Assembly: GCA_963739625.1 (NCBI GenBank)
Contig: CAVUAU010000019.1
Location: 62,001-126,000, forward strand
Reading direction: 5' to 3'
Origin: Salinimicrobium sp963739625
GTDB taxonomy: Bacteria > Bacteroidota > Bacteroidia > Flavobacteriales > Flavobacteriaceae
DNA length: 64,000 nt
Part shown: positions 1 through 8,399 of the stretch, piece by piece
Layout: every line of letters begins with the position of its first letter
Numbering within the stretch: the stretch's first letter is position 1
Translations under genes and position numbers: made by a program
The notes under the pieces: generated by a model
Seen by the model: only the letters and a program-made list of their open reading frames with translations
Database searches by the model: none
What the model was told of the DNA's origin: nothing

Positions 1-11
1 GGAATTTATCG

Positions 12-19
12 TAAATTTG
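12..19 (+). promoter_or_regulatory. -7 box of the prfA promoter
   Basis: TAAATTTG matches the Bacteroidota sigma-A -7 consensus TAnnTTTG. It lies 20 bases before the prfA ATG, which implies a very short leader. The -33 element would fall outside the window. Confidence 0.5.
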
Positions 20-39
20 TCACTTTACAAGCAGATGTT

Positions 40-1116
40 ATGATTGAGAAACTGAATATTGTGAAGCAAAGATTTGACGAGGTGAATGACCTGATCATTC
101 AACCCGATATCATTGCCGATCAAAAGCGCTATATCGAGCTGAACAAGGAGTATAAGGAGCTGAGGAAGCTGATGAATGAGCGCGAGAAATATATGTCGCT
201 TACCCAAAATATTTCGGAAGCCGAAGAGATCATTGCCGATGGCAGCGATCCCGAGATGACCGAAATGGCGAAGATGCAGCTGGAAGAAGCTAAACAGGAA
301 CTGCCGGCGATGGAGGAGAAGATCCGCATGATGCTCGTGCCAAAAGATCCTGAGGATGCCAAGAACGTGGTGATGGAGATTCGTGCCGGTACCGGTGGCG
401 ACGAGGCGAGTATTTTTGCCGGCGACCTTTACCGCATGTACACCAAATATATTGAGAGCAAAGGCTGGAAGCACCAGATCGTTGACTTTAGCGAGGGAAC
501 CAGCGGCGGATTCAAAGAGATCATTTTTGATGTGACCGGCGAAGATGTCTACGGAACCCTGAAGTTTGAAGCAGGCGTGCACCGGGTGCAGCGTGTGCCT
601 CAAACAGAAACCCAGGGGCGCGTGCACACCTCGGCAGCGACTGTTATGGTCTTGCCTGAAGCTGAAGAGTTTGACGTGGAGATCGACCCCAAGGATGTAC
701 GAATTGACTACTTCTGTTCTTCGGGACCGGGTGGACAGTCGGTGAACACTACCTATTCCGCGGTACGGTTGACGCACATTCCAACTGGATTGGTGGCACA
801 GTGCCAGGATCAGAAATCACAGCACAAGAACAAGGACAAGGCATTCCGCGTATTGAGGTCGAGGCTTTATGAAATGGAGCTGGCCAAGAAGATGGAAGCC
901 GATGCCGCTAAAAGGAACTCTATGGTTTCCAGCGGAGACAGGAGTGCGAAAATTAGAACCTATAACTATGCGCAGGGCCGGGTGACCGACCACAGAATTG
1001 GGCTAACGCTTTATGATCTGGGGAACATCATCAACGGTGATATTCAAAAGATCATCGACGAGCTGCAGCTTGTAGAAAATACAGAGAAACTGAAGGCAAA
1101 TTCTGATGTCTTTTAA
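40..1116 (+). CDS. prfA: Peptide chain release factor 1
   Basis: Class I release factor of 358 residues, the usual RF1 length, ending translation at UAA and UAG in the ribosomal A site. The peptidyl-tRNA hydrolysis motif GGQ is visible in SSGPGGQSVNTTYSA. The codon-recognition tripeptide is PQT in VQRVPQTETQGRVHTSA, fitting the RF1 PxT class rather than the SPF of RF2. The ATG lies just after a TAAATTTG promoter box. A strong terminator follows at 1129, and pyrF comes next on the same strand. The stop is TAA. Identification is firm. Confidence 0.98.
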   Translation: MIEKLNIVKQRFDEVNDLIIQPDIIADQKRYIELNKEYKELRKLMNEREKYMSLTQNISEAEEIIADGSDPEMTEMAKMQLEEAKQELPAMEEKIRMMLVPKDPEDAKNVVMEIRAGTGGDEASIFAGDLYRMYTKYIESKGWKHQIVDFSEGTSGGFKEIIFDVTGEDVYGTLKFEAGVHRVQRVPQTETQGRVHTSAATVMVLPEAEEFDVEIDPKDVRIDYFCSSGPGGQSVNTTYSAVRLTHIPTGLVAQCQDQKSQHKNKDKAFRVLRSRLYEMELAKKMEADAAKRNSMVSSGDRSAKIRTYNYAQGRVTDHRIGLTLYDLGNIINGDIQKIIDELQLVENTEKLKANSDVF

Positions 1117-1128
1117 ATAAACAGCAAC

Positions 1129-1159
1129 AAAAGCTGCCGCGACCACGGCAGCTTTTTTT
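1129..1159 (+). terminator. Intrinsic terminator between prfA and pyrF
   Basis: Perfect 11-base inverted repeat AAAAGCTGCCG / CGGCAGCTTTT with a 6-base loop, followed by a T run. It ends only about 12 bases before the pyrF ATG, leaving no room for a separate pyrF promoter, so pyrF probably depends on readthrough. Confidence 0.85.
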
Positions 1160-1171
1160 ATTTCCAACCAC

Positions 1172-1981
1172 ATGACCACTTCCCAACTCGTAGAACAAAT
1201 AAGGCGTAAAAGATCCTTTTTATGCGTAGGCCTCGACGTTGATCTCAACAAGATCCCGAAACAACTTCTGGAAGAGGAGGATCCCATCTTCAGCTTCAAC
1301 AAAACAATCATTGACGCCACACATGAATTTACGGTGGCTTACAAGCCAAACCTCGCATTTTACGAGGCATACGGTCTTAAAGGTTGGAAAGCCCTGGAGA
1401 AGACGATCAATTACCTGAACGCTAACCATCCTGAAATTTTCACCATTGCCGATGCGAAGCGTGGCGATATTGGTAACACCTCGGGCATGTACGCCAAAGC
1501 CTTTTTTGAGGACCTGGGCTTTGATTCGGTTACGGTGGCGCCATACATGGGAAAAGATTCCGTAGAGCCATTTTTGGAGTATCAGGACAAGCATACCATA
1601 ATGCTTGCGCTTACTTCGAACAAGGGATCGGCTGATTTTCAAACGCTGCAGGTAGAAGGGCAGGAGCTGTACAAAAAAGTGATAGAGACTTCCAAATCCT
1701 GGAACAACGGCCAAAACCTGATGTACGTGGTTGGAGCTACAAAGGCCGAATACCTACAGGAGATCAGAGAGATAATTCCCGAGAATTTCTTATTGGTTCC
1801 GGGAGTCGGTGCCCAGGGCGGCGACCTTGAAAAGGTTTGTGAATTCGGAATGAACCGCAATGTAGGCCTGCTGGTCAATGCTTCACGGGCGGTGATCTAT
1901 GCTTCTTCGGAAGCTGACTTTGCCGAAGCTGCTGCAGCCAAAGCAAAAGAGCTGCAGGAACAAATGGCTGCCTTTCTTTAG
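1172..1981 (+). CDS. pyrF: Orotidine 5'-phosphate decarboxylase (type 2)
   Basis: Last step of de novo UMP synthesis, converting OMP to UMP and CO2 in the cytosol. At 269 residues it has the length of the longer type 2 OMP decarboxylases. The catalytic Asp/Lys/Asp signature is visible as ADAKRGDIGNT. The substrate-binding regions FLCVGLDVDL near the N-terminus and LLVPGVGAQGGD near the C-terminus are also in place. It follows prfA after a terminator with only about 12 bases between, so it is probably co-transcribed by readthrough. A copy of the AAAAATGNCATTTTT palindrome begins five bases after the stop codon. Confidence 0.97.
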   Translation: MTTSQLVEQIRRKRSFLCVGLDVDLNKIPKQLLEEEDPIFSFNKTIIDATHEFTVAYKPNLAFYEAYGLKGWKALEKTINYLNANHPEIFTIADAKRGDIGNTSGMYAKAFFEDLGFDSVTVAPYMGKDSVEPFLEYQDKHTIMLALTSNKGSADFQTLQVEGQELYKKVIETSKSWNNGQNLMYVVGATKAEYLQEIREIIPENFLLVPGVGAQGGDLEKVCEFGMNRNVGLLVNASRAVIYASSEADFAEAAAAKAKELQEQMAAFL

Positions 1982-1985
1982 GTTC

Positions 1986-2000
1986 AAAAATGTCATTTTT
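1986..2000. repeat. Palindrome AAAAATGNCATTTTT, copy 1 (N=T)
   Basis: Exact copy of the interspersed palindrome, five bases after the pyrF stop and flanked by C and G. A one-base centre cannot form a tight hairpin, so a protein-binding dyad is more natural than a terminator. Confidence 0.7.
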
Positions 2001-2075
2001 GGAAGGTATTCTAACCGGTCCTTCTTCTTTCGGTTTTTTCTTGTTATATTATACAGTTACCTGAAAAACAGCTGA

Positions 2076-2879
2076 ATGATGATTTTTTTTGATCAAATGA
2101 ACAGAAAGCTGGAACTGGAGAAAACCCCTCAACGCATTATTTCTTTGGTGCCAAGCCAAACAGAACTTCTGGTAGACCTGGGTCTGGAGGACAGTCTTGT
2201 GGGAGTAACCAAATTCTGTGTGCATCCCGAGGAACTGCGGAAGAAAAAAGAAGTGGTTGGCGGCACCAAGCAGGTGCACCCCGAAAAGATCGCCCAACTC
2301 GCACCCGACATCATCTTGTGTAATAAAGAAGAGAATACGCCCGGAATGGTGGAGGAGCTGCAGCAAATTGCGCCTGTACACGTTTCAGATATTAAGACCA
2401 TCGATGATTCCCTGGAGCTCATCAGGGAATACGGGATGATCTTTGGCGCAAAAGAAAAAGCTTCAGATATAGTCGGGAAGGTTCTGGATCAAAAAAGGGA
2501 TTTTCAGGAGTTTATTTCCCAAAGGCCTCAAAAGAGGGTGGCCTACTTCATTTGGAAAAATCCATGGATGGTGGTGGGCGAAGATACTTTTATCGATCAT
2601 TTGCTGCAGTTAAATAACTTCAGCAATGTGTTTGGGGATAAAAAGGCGAGATATCCGGAGGTCAAACCTGAAGAGCTGGAAAAGCTAAAACCGGATTTTG
2701 TTTTGTTGTCTACGGAACCTTTTCCGTTTAAAGAAGATGATAAAGAAGAGCTGTCAAAAATGGTGAGGAAGGACTGCATCCAAATTGTGGATGGGGAATT
2801 TTTTAGCTGGTATGGCTCGCGCCTTATTGAGGCTTTCGATTACTTCAGAAAACTTCACGCCGAATTCGACGTGTCCTGA
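2076..2879 (+). CDS. BtuF-like helical-backbone metal/cobalamin receptor without signal peptide
   Basis: Resembles class III periplasmic binding proteins for cobalamin or iron chelates. RIISLVPSQTELLVDLGLED is the typical first lobe start, followed by GVTKFCVHPEE and DIILCNKEEN, with a long central helix and a C-terminal lobe (WYGSRLIEAFDYFRKL). It is 267 residues long and begins MMIFFDQMNRKLEL, with no signal peptide or lipobox, unlike true periplasmic BtuF. ATG at 2079 is an equal alternative start. It lies near the B12-dependent mutase at 4175, so a cobalamin-related role is attractive but inferred. Its last 25 bases overlap the opposing gene at 2855. Confidence 0.8.
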   Translation: MMIFFDQMNRKLELEKTPQRIISLVPSQTELLVDLGLEDSLVGVTKFCVHPEELRKKKEVVGGTKQVHPEKIAQLAPDIILCNKEENTPGMVEELQQIAPVHVSDIKTIDDSLELIREYGMIFGAKEKASDIVGKVLDQKRDFQEFISQRPQKRVAYFIWKNPWMVVGEDTFIDHLLQLNNFSNVFGDKKARYPEVKPEELEKLKPDFVLLSTEPFPFKEDDKEELSKMVRKDCIQIVDGEFFSWYGSRLIEAFDYFRKLHAEFDVS

Positions 2880-3046
2880 TTTTTCTCCATACGCCTAATT
2901 TCCTGTAGAATTTTACAGGCCTTTTCATTGAGCAGGTCGCTGCGATTTTTATCGACAACAGCAAGCTCAAAAGAACGCCGCATCAAAAAAGTATACTTTT
3001 CCTGCAGCCTTTCCAAAGTGGAACGTGGTTCAAAGAGTCGAAACAT
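2855..3046 (-). CDS. Lacal_2735 family small protein
   Basis: A 63-residue basic, helical protein beginning MFRLFEPRSTLERLQEKYTF, then MRRSFELAVVDKNRSDLLNEKACKILQEIRRME. This pattern is the Lacal_2735 family (DUF6435-like) found across Flavobacteriia, whose function is unknown. No signal peptide or membrane segment is visible. A perfect TATCTTTG -7 box sits at 3071-3064 on the same strand, just ahead of the ATG, which supports this as an independently expressed gene. Its 3' end overlaps the convergent BtuF-like gene by 25 bases. Confidence 0.75.
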   Translation of the reverse strand: MFRLFEPRSTLERLQEKYTFLMRRSFELAVVDKNRSDLLNEKACKILQEIRRMEKNQDTSNSA

Positions 3047-3063
3047 ATGCTTTTGTTATACCA

Positions 3064-3071
3064 CAAAGATA
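3064..3071 (-). promoter_or_regulatory. -7 box for the Lacal_2735 gene
   Basis: TATCTTTG on the minus strand, a perfect TAnnTTTG match 17 bases upstream of the start codon. No clear TTG -33 element is seen. Confidence 0.5.
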
Positions 3072-3233
3072 TTCAGCAGTTTATCTAAGGAGTCATAAGC
3101 CTAAGTTAACTTTATTGTAAAACTCTAGACGGCGGCAGCCGGTAATGTTAAAAACTTAGGAGTTAAGAAGGTACTTCTTCAGAGATGACGGGAGTTTGTC
3201 CTTTTAAGCTATTGTGAATAACCCACGAAAAAG

Positions 3234-3260
3234 CTCCTTTTTCAAGACTATAAAAAGGAG
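3234..3260 (-). terminator. Terminator after the DUF4197 gene
   Basis: Nine-base stem CTCCTTTTT / AAAAAGGAG with a 9-base loop, a few bases beyond the stop codon and followed on the minus strand by GCTTTTT. The rest of the 3047-3271 gap shows no convincing gene. Confidence 0.6.
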
Positions 3261-3271
3261 TTTAAAAGCCT

Positions 3272-3991
3272 TTATTTCAGCTGATTTTTATCCTGCAGCG
3301 CAAAAACCCTTTTAAGAAGATCTGTCGTCCTGGCAGCAAAATTGTTCCTAATGTCCTTTTCCTCAACGGCGATCATGGTAAAAACTCCTTTTAAAGCCTC
3401 TTTAGTAACATAATCCCCGAGATCTGGGTTGACATTAGAGGTGAGCGGCAACTGGTTGTACTTTTGAATAATATTGCTCCACACCTGGGTCGCGCCAACA
3501 TCATCAAGAGAATTATTGATCACCGGGTTGAATTTCGTGTAGAGCTGGTCGCTGGTCTTGCCAGAAAGATATGCGGTCGCCGCGGTATCTTCTCCCAGGA
3601 GAATATTTCGTGCATCTGTGAAGGTAATTTCCTTTACGGCATTGACAAAAATAGGAGTGGCTTCCTGCACGGCATCTTCGGCGGCACGGTTAAGCACCTT
3701 CAGGCCTTCATCGGCCAGGGAGCTAAGGCCAACATCTCTAAGGGTTTTATCCACTTTTTGCAATTCCGGTGGAAGGGTGATCCGCACCAGCTCATTGCTA
3801 AAAAAGCCGTTTTCCTGTGCAAGTTTTGACACCTGCGTGTCAATTCCTTTGTCCAGCGCCTGCCTCAATCCGGCCGCGATCTGCTCGTTGGAGATGTAGC
3901 CGCTTTCCTGCGGAAGGGAATCTGCTATTTGTTGTAGTTCTGAACATCCCGCCATTAGCGGAAGTATGAAGAGGAGTAATAATTTTTTCAT
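3272..3991 (-). CDS. DUF4197 family lipoprotein
   Basis: The start at 3991 gives MKKLLLLFILPLMAGCSELQ, a lipoprotein signal with lipobox LMAGC (Cys16). A longer upstream frame exists but contains a TAACTTTG -7 box at 4013-4006, so it is leader. The 239-residue product is helical and matches DUF4197 throughout: GLRQALDKGIDTQVSKLAQENGFF, then RAAEDAVQEATPIFVNAVKEITFTDA, and a C-terminal VTKEALKGVFTMIAVEEKDIR. The family is widespread in Gram-negative bacteria and has no assigned function. Probably anchored in the envelope, facing the periplasm. Confidence 0.88.
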   Translation of the reverse strand: MKKLLLLFILPLMAGCSELQQIADSLPQESGYISNEQIAAGLRQALDKGIDTQVSKLAQENGFFSNELVRITLPPELQKVDKTLRDVGLSSLADEGLKVLNRAAEDAVQEATPIFVNAVKEITFTDARNILLGEDTAATAYLSGKTSDQLYTKFNPVINNSLDDVGATQVWSNIIQKYNQLPLTSNVNPDLGDYVTKEALKGVFTMIAVEEKDIRNNFAARTTDLLKRVFALQDKNQLK

Positions 3992-4005
3992 TCCTGAGAT
4001 TTTTC

Positions 4006-4013
4006 CAAAGTTA
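4006..4013 (-). promoter_or_regulatory. -7 box for the DUF4197 gene
   Basis: TAACTTTG on the minus strand, 15 bases before the ATG at 3991. It decides the start because any longer reading frame would lie upstream of the transcript. Confidence 0.5.
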
Positions 4014-4174
4014 TACATTCCGAAGAGAAGAAAATCATAAACAAAAGTTATCCTACAGCCGAAGAAGCCCAATAAAATCGCATTTTTCGCACCTCATTTT
4101 GAATAGCGACTGAATAATGGCAGGTTCGCATCTAAATTCGTAAATTGCGAGCCCTAAAACGATTTCGAAAAAGC

Positions 4175-7100
4175 ATGGAACAACAAGCTCCTTATAAACC
4201 TAAGAATAAAGTAAGAATCGTGACGGCCGCGTCCCTTTTTGATGGGCATGATGCCGCCATCAACATCATGCGCCGCATCATACAATCTACCGGCGTGGAA
4301 GTGATCCACCTGGGGCACGACCGCAGTGTGGAAGAGGTGGTGAACTGCGCGATTCAGGAAGATGCCAACGCCATTGCGATGACCTCTTACCAGGGCGGGC
4401 ATACAGAATATTTCAAATACATGTACGACCTGCTGCAGGAGAAAGGCGCCGGCCACATCAAGATCTTTGGCGGCGGCGGCGGAGTGATCCTTCCCGAAGA
4501 GATCAAAGAACTGGAGGATTACGGCATTACCCGAATCTATTCTCCCGATGATGGCCGTGCACTCGGCCTGCAGGGAATGATCAACGACCTCGTGGAAAAA
4601 TCTGATTATCCTATTGGCGAAAATCTTAATGGGGAGGTGCAGCATCTTTCAGAAAAGAAGGCAGGTGCTATCGCACGTGTAATCTCGGCTGCCGAGAATT
4701 TTCCTGAAGTAGCAAAAGATACTCTTGACAAAATCCATGAGGAAAATAAGAAGAGCGAAACTCCTGTCCTGGGGATCACAGGAACCGGGGGCGCAGGAAA
4801 ATCTTCCCTTGTTGATGAACTGGTGCGAAGATTCCTGATTGATTTTCCAGAGAAAACCATAGGGATCATTTCTGTTGATCCTTCTAAAAGAAAGACCGGC
4901 GGTGCCCTTTTAGGAGATCGTATCCGCATGAACGCGATCAACAATCCAAGGGTCTACATGAGATCTTTGGCGACCAGGCAGTCGAATCTCGCGCTTTCAA
5001 AATATGTAGCTGAAGCCATTCAGGTGCTAAAAGCTGCAGATTATGACCTTATTATACTTGAGACTTCAGGAATTGGACAGTCAGACACAGAAATTTTAGA
5101 GCATTCTGATGTTTCTCTTTATGTGATGACTCCTGAATTTGGGGCTGCTACCCAGCTGGAAAAGATCGACATGCTTGACTTTGCCGACCTTGTTGCGATC
5201 AACAAATTTGATAAAAGAGGCGCTCTTGATGCGCTTCGGGATGTGAAGAAGCAATATCAGCGCAACCATGGACTGTGGCATGAGGATGCTGAGAAACTTC
5301 CGGTTTTTGGGACTATAGCTTCCCAGTTCAACGACCCTGGAATGAACACGCTCTACAGGCAGATCATGGACAGGATCGATGAAAAAGTAGGAGCGCACTT
5401 CAATTCCACTTTTCATATCACCACTGAAATGAGTGAAAAGATATTCGTGATCCCGCCAAGCAGGACGCGCTATCTTTCGGAAATTTCAGAGAATAACCGC
5501 TCTTACGACGAGAAGGCTTCGGCGCAGGCTGAGGTGGCTCAAAGGCTCTACGGAATCTTCAAGACCATTGAATCTGTGACCGGTGTCGCTCCTGAGCTGA
5601 ATAAATTTGGAGTTGAAGAAGAAAAACTTCAGAATTCAACTTCCGCAGAAAATGAAGAGCTGGTAAACCTTTTGAAAAAGGAGTTTGACAAGCTAAAAAT
5701 GGATCTTGACCCTTACAATTGGGAGATCATTACCGGCTGGGATGAAAAGGTGAATAAATACCGCCAGCCTGTCTACAGCTTTAAAGTACGCGACAAGGAG
5801 ATCAAGATCAAAACACATACAGAGTCGCTTTCGCACACGCAGATCGCTAAAGTGGCCCTGCCAAAATATTCTGCCTGGGGTGACATTTTGAAATGGTGCC
5901 TGCAGGAAAACGTGCCGGGAGAATTTCCTTATACCGCGGGACTTTATCCTTTCAAAAGACAGGGTGAGGATCCTACCAGGATGTTTGCCGGCGAAGGTTC
6001 TCCCGAAAGGACCAACCGTCGTTTTCATTATGTGAGTATGGGATTACCGGCAAAAAGGCTTTCTACTGCTTTTGATTCTGTGACGCTTTACGGAAATGAT
6101 CCCGATCATCGCCCCGATATCTACGGAAAAATTGGGAATGCCGGGGTTTCTATCTGTTGCCTTGATGATGCGAAAAAACTGTATTCCGGTTTTGACCTTG
6201 CCGATCCAATGACCTCGGTGAGTATGACCATCAACGGTCCTGCACCGATGTTGCTTGGATTTTTCATGAACGCGGCTATTGATCAGCAGTGCGAGAAATA
6301 CATTAAAGAGAATGGTCTTGAAGCCGAAGTACAGGAAAAGATCAAAAAGATCTATGCCGGGAAAGAGGTAGAGCAACCAAAATACAGAGGAGAACTTCCG
6401 GAAGGAAATAATGGCCTCGGACTAATGCTGCTGGGTGTTACAGGTGATCAAGTGTTGCCGGCCGATGTGTATGCAGATATTAAGAAACGAACTTTAAGCC
6501 AGGTACGCGGTACCGTGCAGGCCGATATTCTTAAGGAAGACCAGGCGCAGAATACCTGTATCTTCTCAACAGAATTTGCCTTGCGATTGATGGGAGACGT
6601 ACAGCAGTACTTCATCGAGGAGAATGTTCGCAACTTCTATTCGGTTTCTATTTCGGGATACCACATTGCCGAAGCAGGTGCCAACCCAATTACTCAACTT
6701 GCGCTTACCCTTGCTAACGGCTTTACTTACGTAGAATACTACCTGAGCCGTGGCATGGACATCAATAAATTTGGTCCTAACCTTTCTTTCTTCTTTTCTA
6801 ATGGAATTGATCCTGAATATGCAGTAATAGGAAGGGTTGCGAGAAAGATCTGGTCGAAGGCAATGAAGTACAAGTATGGCGCAAATCCAAGAGCGCAGAT
6901 GTTGAAGTATCATATCCAAACATCAGGACGCTCATTGCACGCGCAGGAGATCGACTTTAATGACATCAGGACTACCCTTCAGGCACTTTACGCGATATAC
7001 GACAACTGTAATTCGCTGCACACCAATGCTTATGATGAGGCAATTACTACGCCTACAGAAGCTTCGGTAAGAAGGGCAATGGCCATTCAGTTGATCATCA

Positions 7101-7606
7101 ATAAAGAACTAGGACTTGCCAAAAATGAGAATCCAATCCAGGGATCGTTCATTATCGAGGAGCTGACAGATCTTGTGGAGGAGGCAGTGCTGCAGGAATT
7201 CGACAGAATTACCGAAAGGGGTGGAGTGCTTGGTGCCATGGAAACCATGTACCAGAGAAGTAAGATCCAGGAAGAAAGCCTGTACTACGAAACTTTGAAA
7301 CACAATGGAGACTACCCCATCATTGGGGTGAATACTTTTTTAAGCTCTACAGGTTCTCCCACGGTGACTCCGGGAGAAGTGATTCGTGCGACGGAAGAAG
7401 AAAAGCAAAACCAGATCAAAACCCTGGAGAACCTGCACGAGGCGAAAAAAGAGCTTGAAAAAGAAACTTTGGACAAGGTAAAAAAGGCCGCTGTTCAAAA
7501 TGAGAACATTTTTGAAGTGCTCATGGAAGCCACAAAAGTTTGTTCCCTTGGACAGATCACTACAGCTTTATTTGAAGTAGGAGGGCAGTATAGACGGAAT
7601 ATGTAA
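4175..7606 (+). CDS. icmF: Fused isobutyryl-CoA mutase IcmF
   Basis: AdoCbl-dependent radical mutase with its own G-protein chaperone in one 1143-residue chain. Domain order is the IcmF order. First comes a B12-binding domain (about 10-150) with the DxHxxG-type motif in SLFDGHDAA, His25 being the expected cobalt ligand. Next is a MeaB-like GTPase (about 195-480) with P-loop GTGGAGKSS at 203-211. Last is the mutase TIM barrel (about 500-1143), with FPYTAGLYPFKRQGEDP in the substrate region. Family knowledge: IcmF interconverts isobutyryl- and n-butyryl-CoA, some members acting on pivalyl- or isovaleryl-CoA. Start ATG 4175 was chosen over an in-frame TTG at 4145. Stand-alone meaB and a cobalamin adenosyltransferase lie elsewhere in the window. 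Confidence 0.93.
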   Translation: MEQQAPYKPKNKVRIVTAASLFDGHDAAINIMRRIIQSTGVEVIHLGHDRSVEEVVNCAIQEDANAIAMTSYQGGHTEYFKYMYDLLQEKGAGHIKIFGGGGGVILPEEIKELEDYGITRIYSPDDGRALGLQGMINDLVEKSDYPIGENLNGEVQHLSEKKAGAIARVISAAENFPEVAKDTLDKIHEENKKSETPVLGITGTGGAGKSSLVDELVRRFLIDFPEKTIGIISVDPSKRKTGGALLGDRIRMNAINNPRVYMRSLATRQSNLALSKYVAEAIQVLKAADYDLIILETSGIGQSDTEILEHSDVSLYVMTPEFGAATQLEKIDMLDFADLVAINKFDKRGALDALRDVKKQYQRNHGLWHEDAEKLPVFGTIASQFNDPGMNTLYRQIMDRIDEKVGAHFNSTFHITTEMSEKIFVIPPSRTRYLSEISENNRSYDEKASAQAEVAQRLYGIFKTIESVTGVAPELNKFGVEEEKLQNSTSAENEELVNLLKKEFDKLKMDLDPYNWEIITGWDEKVNKYRQPVYSFKVRDKEIKIKTHTESLSHTQIAKVALPKYSAWGDILKWCLQENVPGEFPYTAGLYPFKRQGEDPTRMFAGEGSPERTNRRFHYVSMGLPAKRLSTAFDSVTLYGNDPDHRPDIYGKIGNAGVSICCLDDAKKLYSGFDLADPMTSVSMTINGPAPMLLGFFMNAAIDQQCEKYIKENGLEAEVQEKIKKIYAGKEVEQPKYRGELPEGNNGLGLMLLGVTGDQVLPADVYADIKKRTLSQVRGTVQADILKEDQAQNTCIFSTEFALRLMGDVQQYFIEENVRNFYSVSISGYHIAEAGANPITQLALTLANGFTYVEYYLSRGMDINKFGPNLSFFFSNGIDPEYAVIGRVARKIWSKAMKYKYGANPRAQMLKYHIQTSGRSLHAQEIDFNDIRTTLQALYAIYDNCNSLHTNAYDEAITTPTEASVRRAMAIQLIINKELGLAKNENPIQGSFIIEELTDLVEEAVLQEFDRITERGGVLGAMETMYQRSKIQEESLYYETLKHNGDYPIIGVNTFLSSTGSPTVTPGEVIRATEEEKQNQIKTLENLHEAKKELEKETLDKVKKAAVQNENIFEVLMEATKVCSLGQITTALFEVGGQYRRNM

Positions 7607-7615
7607 GCAGAGAGC

Positions 7616-7639
7616 CGGCTTTTACTTTTGTAAAAGCCG
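7616..7639 (+). terminator. Hairpin just after icmF
   Basis: Perfect 10-base stem CGGCTTTTAC / GTAAAAGCCG with a TTTT loop, starting ten bases after the icmF stop. It lacks a T run, so it may stabilise the 3' end rather than terminate. Confidence 0.6.
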
Positions 7640-7651
7640 TGCGAATCGCTT

Positions 7652-7679
7652 ATCCCGAGAGGCGTAGCCGACTCGGGAT
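7652..7679 (+). repeat. Short palindromic repeat A (terminator-like)
   Basis: Outer stem ATCCCGAG / CTCGGGAT with an inner GGC-GTA-GCC stem. The element is preceded by GCTT and followed by CT6, so it can act as an intrinsic terminator. It shares outer stem and flanks with the element at 7731. Confidence 0.65.
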
Positions 7680-7730
7680 CTTTTTTCGCGGAATTTTTAC
7701 CAAAGGGCCGAGAAAAAGGTGAGGCTGCTT

Positions 7731-7759
7731 ATCCCGACGAGCGACAGCGATATCGGGAT
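7731..7759 (+). repeat. Short palindromic repeat B
   Basis: Same outer stem ATCCCGA / TCGGGAT and same flanks (GCTT before, CT after) as the copy at 7652, with a different interior. The two copies suggest a REP-like interspersed family. Confidence 0.6.
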
Positions 7760-7772
7760 CTATAAAAAACTA

Positions 7773-7805
7773 AACCTCACGGTTTCTGAAACCTGTGAGG
7801 TTTTT
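7773..7805. terminator. Bidirectional terminator between icmF and the LigD operon
   Basis: AACCTCAC / GTGAGGTT outer stem with an inner GGTTTC / GAAACC stem, then TTTTTC on the plus strand and a T-rich tail on the minus strand. It separates two convergent transcription units. Confidence 0.75.
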
Positions 7806-7845
7806 CTTTTAAATACCTCTCAAAAAGGGCTTTTTAGAAAGGTCT

Positions 7846-8379
7846 TTAATCTTCGTCCTCTTCTTCGTCGTCCTCCTCATCCTCATCCTCCCAATCTTCA
7901 AAGCCTTCTAAGGCTTCAAAAGGATCGAAAGGAATGTCATCATCTGGGTCATGATCATCATATTTCACCCCCGGCGGATTGAACAAGCCCCAGCGGTCAA
8001 TGATGTAGTTTTCCTGGTCAAAAGTTTGTACCCATTCGGCAAACAGCACCCTGAATTCTTCTACATGGGCACGCAACATCTCGAGGTATTCAACCTCCTT
8101 GAAATCCCCGAAAATGGTGAATCCATTGCAGCCTACATAGATCTGTCGGGCACACTTGCGAATCACTGCGGCGTTTTCCATTCTTATGTCATATAGATCA
8201 CCACCCTCGGCACCCGCTATTTTTGGCGCTAGTTGCAAGGCATCCTCGTACATGTGCCTGGCGGTATCTGAGAGGGGGCTTTCATCGTCCGGAACCAGGT
8301 CAACTATATTCCTTACAATGTCGAGAATTTCCACTGCCTTTTGGTAAACAGGCATGGATTCCAATTTGTCTCTGTTCAT
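7846..8379 (-). CDS. Conserved helical hypothetical protein with very acidic tail
   Basis: A 177-residue product I cannot assign to a named family. Residues 1-110 look like a helical bundle (MPVYQKAVEILDIVRNIVDL, then MLRAHVEEFRVLFAEWVQTF), faintly recalling the four-helix-bundle 23S-IVP proteins. The last 40 residues are nearly all Asp and Glu (EDEDEEDDEEEDED). No signal peptide is seen, so it is cytosolic. It is the last gene of a four-gene minus-strand operon with YkvA and the two LigD modules, 20 bases after the YkvA gene. A nucleic-acid-mimic or protein-docking role for the tail is speculation. Confidence 0.7.
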   Translation of the reverse strand: MNRDKLESMPVYQKAVEILDIVRNIVDLVPDDESPLSDTARHMYEDALQLAPKIAGAEGGDLYDIRMENAAVIRKCARQIYVGCNGFTIFGDFKEVEYLEMLRAHVEEFRVLFAEWVQTFDQENYIIDRWGLFNPPGVKYDDHDPDDDIPFDPFEALEGFEDWEDEDEEDDEEEDED

Positions 8380-8399
8380 ATCTAATGAGAAATGAAGTT

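Noticed and set aside
2001..2075. Cobalamin riboswitch before the BtuF-like gene
   Set aside because: The gap is only 94 bases, too short, and lacks a B12-box-like sequence.
7652..7759. CRISPR array
   Set aside because: Only two related hairpin elements with different interiors and no regular spacers or cas genes.
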